The notes beneath the pieces were generated by a model that saw nothing but the letters and a program-made list of their open reading frames with translations, had not been told where the DNA came from and did not search any database. Shown piece after piece: positions 7,252-15,562 of a DNA stretch of 33,910 nucleotides; positions within the stretch are counted from its first letter, which is position 1, and each line of letters begins with the position of its first letter. This stretch comes from Streptomyces inhibens (lineage in GTDB: Bacteria > Actinomycetota > Actinomycetes > Streptomycetales > Streptomycetaceae), in assembly GCF_003389455.1 (NCBI RefSeq), contig NZ_QUAC01000116.1, positions 50,787-84,696 on the forward strand, in the 5' to 3' direction. The translations under genes were made by a program, and so were the position numbers.

Positions 7252-9561
7252 CTATTCCGTATGCAGAACCGTGGCGATGGTGGTGCGGGCCGCCGTGCGG
7301 GCGGGGATCAAGGCGCCGAGGACGGCGATCATCACGCCTGCCAGGAGCATCGCGGCCAGTTGGGGTGCGTGCCACACGTCCTTCATGTACTCGGGGAAGT
7401 CGACCACCCCGACGTGGTCCACGACGAGGCGGTGGGCCGCGATCCCGAGGGGGATGCCGAGCAGTGCACCGACCGCGCCGAGTCCGGCGACCGAGGTGAC
7501 CGTCATCAGGATCACCTGACGGGGGATCATGCCGATGGACTTGAGCATGCCCAGGTCCCTGCGTCGCTCACGGGTGTTGAGGAGGACGGTGTTGAAGACG
7601 CCGAGCGCGGCCACCAGGGTGAGCAGCACGGTGAAGACGGTGGAGAACGTGATGACGGTGGTGGTGCCGGCGTTGCCGGGGTCCAGGACGGAGGCATGCA
7701 CGGCCGGGTCGAGCTTCCCGGCCGCCTCGGCGTAGGCGCGGGCGTCGGCGTCGGGGGCGAGACGGACCGTGTACTCGGTGGCGCGGGCGTTGGGTGCGAG
7801 CCGGGTCAAGGTGTCCCAAGTGGCTTCCAGCGCACGGGCGTTGCCTTCAATGACCTGGCCCACGACCGTTGCGCTGATCTTCTTTCCGTTCAGTTCCAGA
7901 GTGGTCCGGTCGCCGATCTTCAGGCCGCGCTGGGTCAGGAAGGCCGGTCCGGCCACGATCTCGCCGGCCGCTGTCGGGGCCCGGCCCTTGACGATGGTGT
8001 GCTCGTAGAGGGAGTTGTCGCCGCGGTAGAAATCGGCGAAGACGGGCTGGTTCTGGCCAGTCATGTTCGCCTGGGACAGCGCGCGGGCCCGCACCCCCTT
8101 CGCGCCCGGCAGGGCACGCAGCCGCTCCTCGATCTGTGCGTCGCTGAGTCGGGGCGCCATCCTGTCGTCGCCGGATCCGCCGGTCGTCACCTGGATGCGG
8201 GCAGCGCCGTCCTCCTTGCCGACGTTGCCGTACGCCACCAGGGTGCTGGTCAGGCCGGTGGACAGCGTCACGGTGGTGACCCCGAGCACGATGGCGGCCA
8301 GGGTCAGCAGCGTGCGGGCGGGGCGGGCGAAGGGCTGGCCCAGACCCAGGCTGACGGGGCGCGGCAGCCGGGTGGCGCCGAGCATCCGCTGAACGCGCAG
8401 TCCGCGCCCCGTGCGGGGTGCGCCGCCCGCGCTGATGGCCTGTGCGGCGGGCAGCCGGTGGGCCCGCAGGGCGGGGATCAGTGCGGTGAACAGTACGAGG
8501 GCGGGCATGCCCACCAGGCAGGCCACAGACACCCACGGGCTGATCTCGCCGACCGTGGCCCGGCCCACGTCGATGCCGGTGAAGGCGACCTTCATGATCG
8601 GTCCAGCCAGTACGTTGCCGGCCAGCGTGCCCAGCGCGCAGCCGACCAGGGCCGGAACGGAGAGCATCGTCAGGTAGACGGCAACAACTTGATTGGGGGT
8701 GAACCCCAGCGCCTTGAGGACGCCGATGTGCCGGTATCCGGAGACGACCGCCCCGCTGACCACGTTGCCGACGATCAGGACGGAGACCAGCAGGCCGAGG
8801 ATGCCGAAGAGGGTCATGAAGGGGAGGTAGGAGTCGGCCAGTGCGGAGAACGCCTGCTTGAGGGTGAGGTAGGTCTGCGCGCCGGTGAGCGCTTCCTTGG
8901 GCACCCCCGCGGTGGCCCGGTCCAGCGAAGTGCTCAGCTGGGCTTCGGTGTCGGATTTCGTGAAGCGGTAGAGCATCTGGGCGGAGGTGGGATGCAGCTC
9001 GGCCATCTGCGAGGGGGAGACCCAGGCGCTCGCCGACTTGCTCATGCTGGTGGCGAACCCGACGACGGTCAGTGTCGCTCCGCCCGGTGTCTTCAGCTTC
9101 GTACCGAGGAATTCGGTGCCGGGAGAGCCCTGCGCGGACCAGTTGACGACGATCTCGCCGGTGCCGGTGGCCCAGCGGCCCTCAAGGAGGTCGATCCGAT
9201 CCACGGGACCCGCCGGGTCGGCCCGGCCCACGACGCTGAGGGTGCCGCCCGCCATCCACAGCCAGTCCTTGGGGATGTCGACGACGGCTTGTCCGAACGG
9301 TCCCGCGGCGGCCTCCACTCCGGGCTGCTTCGCGGTACGGGCCAGTTGTTGCGGGGTGACCTTCGTGGTGTCGAAGGAAGCGGCCGTGTGCGCGCCGCGC
9401 TGCTCGGCGTACGCCTTGTCGAAGGGGCTGGACGCCGCGGTCAGCAGGGTCAGCGCGAGCAAGACGGTCGTGGTGGAGCAGAGCACCACCAGCCCGATCA
9501 CGAAGGTCTGGACCCGGCGGCGCTTCACCGCGGCACGCGAGGCTCTCCACACGGCCCTCAT
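7252..9561 (-). CDS. ABC transporter permease, FtsX/MacB type, two repeats
   Basis: 769 aa. One transmembrane helix near residues 20-43 is followed by a large extracytoplasmic domain. A first FtsX block of about three helices follows (~260-380; contains GYRHIGVLKALGF). Next comes a cytoplasmic linker, another helix (~425-450), a second extracytoplasmic domain and a C-terminal FtsX block (~640-765) with ERRRDLGMLKSIGM. This duplicated layout (FtsX, MacB-PCD, FtsX) is the usual actinobacterial form of ~750-850 aa. Together with the ATPase it should form an exporter or mechanotransmitter, often for peptides, antibiotics or lipids. The start overlaps the ATPase stop by 4 bp (ATGA), so the two are translationally coupled. 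Confidence 0.92.
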   Translation of the reverse strand: MRAVWRASRAAVKRRRVQTFVIGLVVLCSTTTVLLALTLLTAASSPFDKAYAEQRGAHTAASFDTTKVTPQQLARTAKQPGVEAAAGPFGQAVVDIPKDWLWMAGGTLSVVGRADPAGPVDRIDLLEGRWATGTGEIVVNWSAQGSPGTEFLGTKLKTPGGATLTVVGFATSMSKSASAWVSPSQMAELHPTSAQMLYRFTKSDTEAQLSTSLDRATAGVPKEALTGAQTYLTLKQAFSALADSYLPFMTLFGILGLLVSVLIVGNVVSGAVVSGYRHIGVLKALGFTPNQVVAVYLTMLSVPALVGCALGTLAGNVLAGPIMKVAFTGIDVGRATVGEISPWVSVACLVGMPALVLFTALIPALRAHRLPAAQAISAGGAPRTGRGLRVQRMLGATRLPRPVSLGLGQPFARPARTLLTLAAIVLGVTTVTLSTGLTSTLVAYGNVGKEDGAARIQVTTGGSGDDRMAPRLSDAQIEERLRALPGAKGVRARALSQANMTGQNQPVFADFYRGDNSLYEHTIVKGRAPTAAGEIVAGPAFLTQRGLKIGDRTTLELNGKKISATVVGQVIEGNARALEATWDTLTRLAPNARATEYTVRLAPDADARAYAEAAGKLDPAVHASVLDPGNAGTTTVITFSTVFTVLLTLVAALGVFNTVLLNTRERRRDLGMLKSIGMIPRQVILMTVTSVAGLGAVGALLGIPLGIAAHRLVVDHVGVVDFPEYMKDVWHAPQLAAMLLAGVMIAVLGALIPARTAARTTIATVLHTE

Positions 9562-10268
9562 GCCGACACCTCCAGCGTGCGCTCGCGGGCGACCTGACCG
9601 TCGGCGACTTCGATCAGCCGACTGGCGCAGCGGGTGGCCAGCTGCGGGTCGTGGGTGACGATCAGCAGGGTCTGGCCGATCTGGTTGAGGTCGATCAGCA
9701 GGTCCATCACCTGCTCGCCCGACCGGCTGTCAAGAGCGCCGGTCGGCTCGTCGGCGAGGAGAAGGGCGGGTCGGTTCATCAACGCCCTTGCGACAGCGAC
9801 GCGTTGACGTTCGCCGCCGCTGAGTGTCGCCGGGTAGTTGTTGCGGCGCTTGGCGACACCGAGTTCGTCCAGGAGCTCCAGGGCCCGGCGGCGCGCCTGC
9901 TTGGCCGGGGTGCCGGTCAGCTGCGCGGCCAGTGCCACGTTGTCCAGGACGGGCAGGTCGTCGATGAGGTTGAAGAACTGGAAGATCATGCCGACGTGGC
10001 GGCGCCGGAACAGTGCCAGCCCCGTTTCGTTCAGCTTGCCCAGGTCGTGGCCCTGCACCTCGACCGTGCCCGAGGTCGGACGGTCCAGACCGGCCACCAT
10101 GTTGAGCAGCGTGGACTTGCCGCAGCCGGAAGGTCCCATCACCGCGACCGCGTCGCCCGCCTTGATCTCCAGCGAAAGCCCGTCCAGCGCCTTCGCGTCG
10201 CCGAACTCCTTGTGCACGCCGTCCAGCCGTACCACTGTCTGCCGGACACCATCGTGATCGTTTGCCAT
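9558..10268 (-). CDS. ABC transporter ATP-binding protein (MacB/LolD type)
   Basis: 236 aa, all ATPase landmarks present: Walker A GPSGCGKST at 45-53, Q-loop region IFQFFNL, signature LSGGE at 149-153, Walker B LLLADE at 169-174, D-loop GALDS and the switch His at ~206 in LIVTHD. It powers the downstream FtsX-type permease. ATG 10268 is preferred over an upstream ATG at 10298 because homology-like sequence begins at VVRLDGVHKEFG. No strong Shine-Dalgarno precedes it. The gene is divergent from the histidine kinase gene, with ~156 bp of shared control region. Such ABC modules next to a NarL-type pair are commonly controlled by it and confer resistance to cell-envelope agents; the ligand here is unknown. 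Confidence 0.93.
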   Translation of the reverse strand: MANDHDGVRQTVVRLDGVHKEFGDAKALDGLSLEIKAGDAVAVMGPSGCGKSTLLNMVAGLDRPTSGTVEVQGHDLGKLNETGLALFRRRHVGMIFQFFNLIDDLPVLDNVALAAQLTGTPAKQARRRALELLDELGVAKRRNNYPATLSGGERQRVAVARALMNRPALLLADEPTGALDSRSGEQVMDLLIDLNQIGQTLLIVTHDPQLATRCASRLIEVADGQVARERTLEVSA

Positions 10269-10424
10269 GCCCCGAAACTTAGGCCCGGCGGCGATCATGG
10301 TGCGTCGCCCCCCGGATGTATCCGTATGCGCAGGTCATCCTGGGGATGTACGCGGGGGAGGTACGAGGTCGCGTCCAGGAGGCCGGTGCACTCTGCCACC
10401 GCCCACCCCTGGGAAGATGACCGC
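10269..10424. promoter_or_regulatory. Divergent control region with candidate response-regulator sites
   Basis: The 156-bp spacer between ABC exporter and kinase holds GGATGTATCC (10314-10323), a near palindrome, and CATCC-TGG-GGATG (10336-10348), an inverted repeat. The two share the GGATG/CATCC half-site about a turn or two of the helix apart. NarL-type regulators bind such inverted repeats, so these are candidate operators for autoregulation and for the exporter. No clean -10/-35 pair was assigned. Confidence 0.4.
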
Positions 10425-11264
10425 ATGGGGGAATCATGGACGACCTTGCTGTTCATCGCGCTGGCTGTGGCAGTTGGCGCCGCCGGATGGCTGGCTGTGG
10501 CAGCGGCGCGGGCGCGGCGCCGCCACCGCAAGGCCATCGAGGAGCGTGGCTGGCTGCTGGAACGTGAGCGGGAGAGCGCGACACGGGCTGCGGTCGATGC
10601 CGAACGGGCAAGGATCGCCTCGGAGTTGCACGACATCGTCAGCCACAACGTCAGCATGATGGTGGTCCAGGCCGGTGCTGCCCGCGAAGTACTGACCACT
10701 CTGCCCGAGGAAGCGGCAGCCGCGATGAGCGCCGTGGAAACCGCAGGCCGGAACACGATGACCGAGCTGCGGCACCTGCTCGGCCTGCTCGCCCCCGCAC
10801 AGAACGGCGAGGACGAACCCTACGACGTGGACCTGTCGCCGCAACCGAGCCTGAGCCGGCTGGGCCCGCTCATCGACAAAATCGCCTTCGCCGGCCTGCC
10901 CGTCGAGATGCGGGTCTCGGGCGAACCTCGCCCGCTGCCGACCGGGATCGACGTCACCGCCTACCGGATCATCCAGGAGGGCCTGACCAATGCGCTCAAA
11001 CACGGAGACGGGACGAAAGCTGAAGTGACGGTGCGGTACGCGGACAACCACCTACGGGTCGAAGTACTCAACAGCGGGCCGAGCGTCCTGTCGGGCACCG
11101 CGCCCGCTCCGACGGAGCCGGCCCGGGAAAAGGCGGACGGCACCGGACGCGGGCTGCTGGGCCTGCGCGAGCGGGTTTCCGTCTACGGCGGCGACCTCGA
11201 CGCACGCCGTCGCCTCGGCGGCGGCTACCGCGTCCGCGCCCGCATCCCCCTGGACCGCCCGTGA
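10425..11264 (+). CDS. Histidine kinase, NarL/DesK-like (HisKA_3)
   Basis: 279 aa, ATG with GGGAAG ~8 nt upstream. There is a single N-terminal membrane helix (~7-29) and no sizeable extracellular domain. A short coiled coil follows, then the HisKA_3 dimerisation motif ERARIASELHDIVSHNV with the phospho-acceptor His at 69. The HATPase domain has an N-box region (YRIIQEGLTNALKHG) and a G-box GTGRGLLGLRERV near the C-terminus. The lack of a sensor domain resembles intramembrane-sensing kinases that work with ABC exporters. It overlaps the response regulator gene by 4 bp (GTGA), so the pair is made together. The partner exporter lies divergently upstream. Confidence 0.93.
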   Translation: MGESWTTLLFIALAVAVGAAGWLAVAAARARRRHRKAIEERGWLLERERESATRAAVDAERARIASELHDIVSHNVSMMVVQAGAAREVLTTLPEEAAAAMSAVETAGRNTMTELRHLLGLLAPAQNGEDEPYDVDLSPQPSLSRLGPLIDKIAFAGLPVEMRVSGEPRPLPTGIDVTAYRIIQEGLTNALKHGDGTKAEVTVRYADNHLRVEVLNSGPSVLSGTAPAPTEPAREKADGTGRGLLGLRERVSVYGGDLDARRRLGGGYRVRARIPLDRP

Positions 11265-11986
11265 ACAGCCCCGACGCACCCGCCCCGCGCGTGGTGATCG
11301 CCGACGACCAGGAACTGCTGCGCACCGGTTTCCGCATGATCCTCACCGCCCGCGGCATCGACGTGGTGGGTGAAGCCTCCGACGGCGTCGAGGCAGTCAC
11401 CGTAGCGCGGGAACTGCGGCCTGACGTCGTGCTGATGGACATCCGCATGCCGAACATGGACGGCCTGGAAGCCACCCGTCGCATCCTCGCCCAGGCCCCG
11501 GAATGCCGGGTGATCATGCTGACCACCTTCGACCTCGACAAGTACGTCTATGCCGCCCTCGCCGCCGGAGCCAGCGGTTTCCTCCTCAAGGACGTCACCC
11601 CCGCCCACCTGGCCGCCGCCGTACGCCTGGTCGACACCGGCGACGCCCTCCTCGCACCCGCGATAACCCGCCGCCTCGTGGAACGCTTCGCCGCCGATCC
11701 CCCGACGCCGGCCCCAGCCACCGGCCCGGGGCTCGCGACCCCGGCGGTCCACCGAGACCTGGCAGCGCTGACATCACGCGAGCGGGAGGTGCTGACCTGG
11801 ATGGGCCGGGGCCTGTCCAACACCGAACTCGCCGGTCGACTGACGCTCAGCGAAGCAACAGTGAAGACCCACGTCGCCCGGATCTTCTCCAAGCTAAGTC
11901 TGCGCGACCGCGCCCAGGCCGTCGTCCTCGCCTACGAGACAGGGCTCGTGGCACCCGGCGACGCCGACGCCGTCGGCCCTCAGTGA
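11261..11986 (+). CDS. Response regulator, NarL/LuxR family
   Basis: 241 aa, GTG start inside the kinase stop. The receiver domain occupies ~10-125 with the acidic pair DD (15-16), phospho-acceptor Asp60 in VVLMDIRMPNMDG, switch Thr in MLTTF and Lys in FLLKD. A ~40-residue Pro/Ala linker follows. The LuxR helix-turn-helix is at ~170-235 (LTSREREVLTWMGRGLSNTELAGRL, then SEATVKTHVARIFSKL). It should bind the inverted repeats upstream of the kinase and exporter. It converges on the broken response regulator at 11992 with only a few bases between them. Confidence 0.94.
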   Translation: MNSPDAPAPRVVIADDQELLRTGFRMILTARGIDVVGEASDGVEAVTVARELRPDVVLMDIRMPNMDGLEATRRILAQAPECRVIMLTTFDLDKYVYAALAAGASGFLLKDVTPAHLAAAVRLVDTGDALLAPAITRRLVERFAADPPTPAPATGPGLATPAVHRDLAALTSREREVLTWMGRGLSNTELAGRLTLSEATVKTHVARIFSKLSLRDRAQAVVLAYETGLVAPGDADAVGPQ

Positions 11987-11991
11987 CATGC

Positions 11992-12512
11992 TCAGCGCGC
12001 CGGAGCGACGAGCCCCCACTCGTCGCCGTGATCACGAGCTGGACCCGGTCCCGGGCGCCGAGCTTGGTGAACAGCCGTGACACGTGGGACTTGGCGGTGG
12101 CCACGGTGATGAACAGGTCTTCCGCGATCTCGGTGTTCGACCTGCCCTGTCCGATCAGAGTGAGGACCTCCTGCTCGCTCTCGGTGATGCCCTCGACCGG
12201 CCGCACAGGGCGCCCCGGAGTGGCTTCGCGGTGTCCGACGAAGTCCGCGATCAGACACCGCGTCACCCCAGGTGCGAGCAGTGAGTCTCCCGCCGCAACC
12301 ACGCGGATCGCCGCGACGATGTCGTCCAGCGCCATGTCCTTGACCACGAAGCCGCTGGCACCTGCGCGCAGCGCGGCGTAGACGTGGTCGTCCTCGTCAA
12401 AGGTGGTCAGGACCAGGACTCGGGTCCCCGTCGTGGCATCGGTGATCAGGCGGGTCACCTCGATTCCGTCCATGCCGGGCATGCGGATGTCCATCACTAC
12501 GACGTCCGGCGG
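11992..12512 (-). pseudogene. Response regulator remnant, truncated at both ends' function
   Basis: Translation begins mid-receiver at PPDVVVMDIRMPGMDG, so about the first 50 residues, including the acidic pocket, are missing. The rest of the receiver and the LuxR helix-turn-helix (ITESEQEVLTLIGQGRSNTE, TAKSHVSRLFTKLGARDRVQLVI) are well kept. Near 12035 the frame shifts: the original frame would give DEWGLVAPAR and stop at 11992, the usual family end, whereas the present frame runs on to 11847 through the antisense of the neighbouring regulator. Just beyond 12512 the sequence becomes an unrelated + strand membrane protein. It is therefore a deletion product, once part of a second two-component system. 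Confidence 0.8.
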
Positions 12513-12790
12513 GCCTCGTCCTGTCCGCCGCCATGATGTTCGTCCACGGCAGTCAGACGGTTCTCGGCCGTCCCGTGCCGGTGGGAGTATCGCTGTCCGC
12601 CGACCTCGGCCACATCCTGCTCACGGCCGGGCTCGTCCTGCTGTTCGTCCTCCTGGGCAGACGCCTCAAGGAACGTGCTCCGGCTCGCGCCCCGAACGGG
12701 ATACGCCCGTTCAGGGCCGGTGCACAAACCGGCATCAGCTCCGGACAGGAGGAGAAAGCCGAACAGCGACGTTCTGGGCAGCCCGGTTGA
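12513..12790 (+). pseudogene. C-terminal fragment of a lost membrane protein
   Basis: From about 12513 a + strand frame with clean streptomycete codon bias gives a hydrophobic segment, MMFVHGSQTVLGRPVPVGV, then a clear transmembrane helix (ILLTAGLVLLFVLLG) and a basic tail RRLKERAPAR. No start codon with a Shine-Dalgarno is present; ATG 12533 lies within a helix. The join to the truncated response regulator at ~12513 suggests one deletion removed both genes' 5' parts. The tail overlaps the 3' end of the LysR gene by 56 bp. The original function was not recognised. Confidence 0.55.
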
Positions 12791-13646
12791 AGGCGTGGAT
12801 CTCAGGTGCGGTGTTGGTGACGAGCCAGGTGGGTGCCCATTCCAGGGGCGCTGCATCGCTCAGCGGCAGATAGGTGACGCCGGGGCGCGCGTAGAACCGT
12901 GACACCTGGGCGCCCATGACGAAGGCGCCTTCGTCGGCGTCGATCAGCGCCAGGGCCTCCTGGAGCGTTTCGAACTGGGGGCCCGGTTCGACGGGGCGGC
13001 CCGCGGGCGTCAGGTGGGGTGTGCGGTCTGCGCGCCAGTAGTCGGGAAAGGCTTCGGCCACCTGCAGCATCTTGACCGCAGCCAGGTCTTCCAGCGAAAC
13101 GCTGTCACGGCGCGCGAGCGGGTGGCCGGACGACACTCCCAGCACCCGGGGTTCGGAGAACAGGACCGGCCCGGTGACCATGTCGGGTTCGTGGTGCGGC
13201 AGGCTCACGACCAGAAGGTCGACATCGCCTGCCCGCAACCGCCGGAGGCCGTCGACGATCTGCATTTCCCTGAGCCGGGCTCTCCAGCCGGGGTGACCTT
13301 GGTCGAAAAGCCGAGCAGCCTGTGCCATGAGCTGTCCTGCGGCGGCGCCGAGGAACCCGACCCGGAGAAGGCGATCAATGCCGCGCGCGGCGTTGATCGC
13401 CTTCTCCACCCCGGCCTCGATCTGGTCGTAGGCCGGGCGCACATCCTCGTGCAGCAGTCGGCCGGCCTCGGTGAGGCAGACATGACGACTGTTGCGTTCG
13501 AACAGCGGTGTGCCGATGTGACGTTCCAGCCTCTTGATGGTCTGACTGATCCGGGCAGTGCTCACGTGCAGGCGTTCGGCCGTGCGGCCAAAATGCAACT
13601 CCTCGGCCAGCGTCAGGAACGCCTCCAGCTCAAGCCGCTCCAGCAC
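12735..13646 (-). CDS. LysR-family transcriptional regulator
   Basis: 303 aa, GTG start at 13646 with GGAGG 6 nt upstream. The winged helix-turn-helix is at ~1-60 (LEAFLTLAEELHFGRTAERLHVSTARISQTIKRLE; note Thr/Arg where Ser/Gln is common). The periplasmic-binding-like effector domain follows (~90-295). Length is normal. It is divergent from the quinone-oxidoreductase-like gene, and a T-N11-A inverted repeat lies directly upstream, so it probably autoregulates and controls the rightward cluster. The coding region contains a 44-bp near-perfect palindrome at 13364-13407. The effector ligand is unknown. Confidence 0.92.
   Translation of the reverse strand: MLERLELEAFLTLAEELHFGRTAERLHVSTARISQTIKRLERHIGTPLFERNSRHVCLTEAGRLLHEDVRPAYDQIEAGVEKAINAARGIDRLLRVGFLGAAAGQLMAQAARLFDQGHPGWRARLREMQIVDGLRRLRAGDVDLLVVSLPHHEPDMVTGPVLFSEPRVLGVSSGHPLARRDSVSLEDLAAVKMLQVAEAFPDYWRADRTPHLTPAGRPVEPGPQFETLQEALALIDADEGAFVMGAQVSRFYARPGVTYLPLSDAAPLEWAPTWLVTNTAPEIHAFNRAAQNVAVRLSPPVRS
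13364..13407. repeat. 44-bp near-perfect palindrome inside the LysR gene
   Basis: The left arm 13364-13385 and right arm 13386-13407 are reverse complements over 22 bp with one mismatch (T at 13379 against the complement of the right arm) and no spacer. The mid sequence is GCCGCGCGCGGC. In the protein it encodes roughly EKAINAARGIDRLL, between the DNA-binding and effector domains. Confidence 0.9.
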
Positions 13647-13660
13647 TCGGACCTCCGGAT

Positions 13661-13677
13661 GTTAAATCCACCTTAAC
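13661..13677. promoter_or_regulatory. Candidate LysR box
   Basis: GTTAA-N7-TTAAC, a perfect inverted repeat of the T-N11-A type, sits 15 bp upstream of the LysR start and ~214 bp from the divergent oxidoreductase start. LysR-family regulators typically bind such sites and repress their own gene while activating the divergent one. Confidence 0.6.
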
Positions 13678-13890
13678 GACCGTTGCACTATGCCAGCTTG
13701 TTGGCGCATCGGACCCGTAGGAGTCTGAACAAGCCGACTTCACCCGGCACTTGCGCCCCTCGCCCGAGGCTCCCGGCCCCGTCCCTCCGACCGGGCCCAC
13801 ACCGCCCCACCGGACGCGAGACCTCCGCTCTTTCCGCCCGCACAGCCGCACCACCACGGACGGCGTGCCGGACACAAAAGGAACCTCACT

Positions 13891-14826
13891 ATGCGCGCCA
13901 TCGGACAGAACTCCTTCGGCGGACCTGACGTCCTCAAAATCGTTGAGGTACCGCGCCCGGCGCCCGGCCCCGCCGAAGTGCTCGTCCGGGTATGTGCAGC
14001 GGGGGTAAACCCGACCGACTGGTGGCACCGGGCCACCGGAGGACTGGCGGGCGATGTTCCGATCCGCCTGGGGTGGGACGTATCCGGTGTGGTCGAAGCC
14101 ACCGGGCCGGGTGTCACCCTGTTCGGGCCCGGCGACGAGGTGTTCGGCATGCCCCGCCAGCCGGCTCCTGCCGGTACCTACGCCGAGTACGTGGTCTCTC
14201 CCGCCCGGCACCTGGCTGCCAAGCCGCCGGTGCTCTCCCACGTGCAGGCCGCAGCCCTCCCCCTGGCCGCGCTCACCGCGTGGCAGGCCCTGGTCGACAC
14301 GGCCGACGTCCGCCCCGGGCAACGCGTACTGATCCATGCCGCGGCCGGCGGTGTCGGGCACCTGGCCGTCCAGATCGCCAACGCGCGTGGCGCACACGTC
14401 ATCGGCACCGCTCGTACCGCCAACCACGACTTCGTACGAGGACTGGGCGCCGACGAGGTCATCGACTACACCCACACCGATTTCACCACCGCCGCCCGGG
14501 ACGTCGACGTCGTGATCGACACCATCGGTGGCGACTACGGGCCGCGCTCCCTCAAGACACTGCGCCCGGGCGGCATCGTCGTCTCGCTCGCCTCCCCCGC
14601 CGAGGCGCACCTGGCGGACCGGGCCCGAGCGCTCGGGCTCCGCTCCACCTTCATGATCACCGAAGCCGACCAGGCGGGGTTGAAGGAGATCGCCTCCCTC
14701 GCCGCGTCCCACCGGCTGCGGGTGCGCATCGACACGGTCCTGCCGCTCGAACAGGCGGCCAAGGCCCATGAGATCGGCGAGATGGGCCGTACCGCCGGAA
14801 AGATCGTGCTCACTGTCTCCGGATGA
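13891..14826 (+). CDS. NADP-dependent oxidoreductase, zinc-less MDR (quinone-reductase-like)
   Basis: 311 aa, ATG 13891 with AAGGAA ~9 nt upstream. The N-terminal GroES-like domain (~1-120; EVLVRVCAAGVNPTDWWHRATGG) has Asn-Pro in place of the zinc-ligand Cys, as in quinone oxidoreductases. The Rossmann domain has AAAGGVGHLAVQIANARGAHVIGTA. The C-terminus ends in EIGEMGRTAGKIVLTVSG, the usual family ending. It likely reduces quinones or enones using NADPH. It is the first gene right of the LysR regulator and leads a co-directional set with the S51 peptidase, AhpD-like protein and epimerase. Confidence 0.92.
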   Translation: MRAIGQNSFGGPDVLKIVEVPRPAPGPAEVLVRVCAAGVNPTDWWHRATGGLAGDVPIRLGWDVSGVVEATGPGVTLFGPGDEVFGMPRQPAPAGTYAEYVVSPARHLAAKPPVLSHVQAAALPLAALTAWQALVDTADVRPGQRVLIHAAAGGVGHLAVQIANARGAHVIGTARTANHDFVRGLGADEVIDYTHTDFTTAARDVDVVIDTIGGDYGPRSLKTLRPGGIVVSLASPAEAHLADRARALGLRSTFMITEADQAGLKEIASLAASHRLRVRIDTVLPLEQAAKAHEIGEMGRTAGKIVLTVSG

Positions 14827-14900
14827 CCCTCCGCTTGCCACGACGGAGCACACCGTCCCGAAGTCCCTTGCCCCTGACCCCTTGTCACGAGAGCAGGACC

Positions 14901-15518
14901 ATGCGTTTGTTCCTTTCCTCCTGGAAACTGGGAGACTCCCCCGAACTGCTGGACGACCTCGCCAAGGGTGCCAGAACCGCAGCTGTTGTCGGCAACGCGC
15001 TGGACGCCCTCCCTGTCCCGCAGAGGCAGCAGGCCACCGGCCGGGAGATCGCGATGCTGCGCGACCGCGGCTACCGGGCGACCGAGGTGGACCTGCGGGA
15101 CCACTTCGGTGATGCGGTCACGCTCGCCGACCGGCTGTCCAGTTTCGGCGTCGTCTGGGTCCACGGCGGCAACCCGTTCGTCCTGCGGCTGGCGATGGCC
15201 CTCAGCGGCGCGGACGAGATCCTGACCGACCTGCTGTATCGCGACGCCCTCGTCTACGCCGGCTGGAGTGCCGGCGCCTGCGTCCTGTCGCCCAGCCTGC
15301 GCGGCCTCGAACTCGTCGACGACCCCGCCGACGCCGTCACCGCCTACGACCGGCAGGTGGTCTGGGAGGGGCTCGGTCTCCTGGACTACGCCTTCGTTCC
15401 CCACTACCGCTCGCCGATCCCCGAGAGCGAATCGATCGAGCGCGTCGTGGAGCGCTACGACCGCGAAGGGGTGCTCTACCGCGTTTTCCGCGACGGCGAG
15501 GTCACCCTCGTCTCTTGA
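14901..15518 (+). CDS. Type 1 glutamine-amidotransferase-like / peptidase S51 family protein
   Basis: 205 aa. ATG 14901 (GCAGGA just upstream) is preferred over an earlier in-frame codon overlapping the preceding gene, because MRLFLSSWKLG is a typical start. WVHGGNPFVLRLAMA and the nucleophile elbow AGWSAGACVLSP (Ser123) match the dipeptidase-E-like S51 family, and a His in FVPHYRSP is the likely partner. Members cleave Asp-X dipeptides or cyanophycin, while many actinobacterial ones are uncharacterised. It sits 74 bp after the oxidoreductase, in the same direction. Confidence 0.85.
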   Translation: MRLFLSSWKLGDSPELLDDLAKGARTAAVVGNALDALPVPQRQQATGREIAMLRDRGYRATEVDLRDHFGDAVTLADRLSSFGVVWVHGGNPFVLRLAMALSGADEILTDLLYRDALVYAGWSAGACVLSPSLRGLELVDDPADAVTAYDRQVVWEGLGLLDYAFVPHYRSPIPESESIERVVERYDREGVLYRVFRDGEVTLVS

Positions 15519-15562
15519 CCGCCGACCCCTGTAATCCGATGACCTCCTCGAAGGAGAATTCC

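Noticed and set aside
7189..9597. 802-aa open frame on the + strand opposite the ABC permease
   Set aside because: Composition is Gly/Asp/His/Gln-rich antisense of a GC-biased gene; the minus strand carries clear FtsX blocks.
11847..12497. Intact 216-aa response regulator starting MMDIRMPGMDG
   Set aside because: It lacks half the receiver domain and its Arg-rich C-terminus is read-through antisense to the neighbouring gene.
12533..12790. Independent small membrane protein starting at ATG 12533
   Set aside because: Protein-like sequence extends upstream of the ATG to the junction and no Shine-Dalgarno precedes it, so a truncated gene is the better reading.
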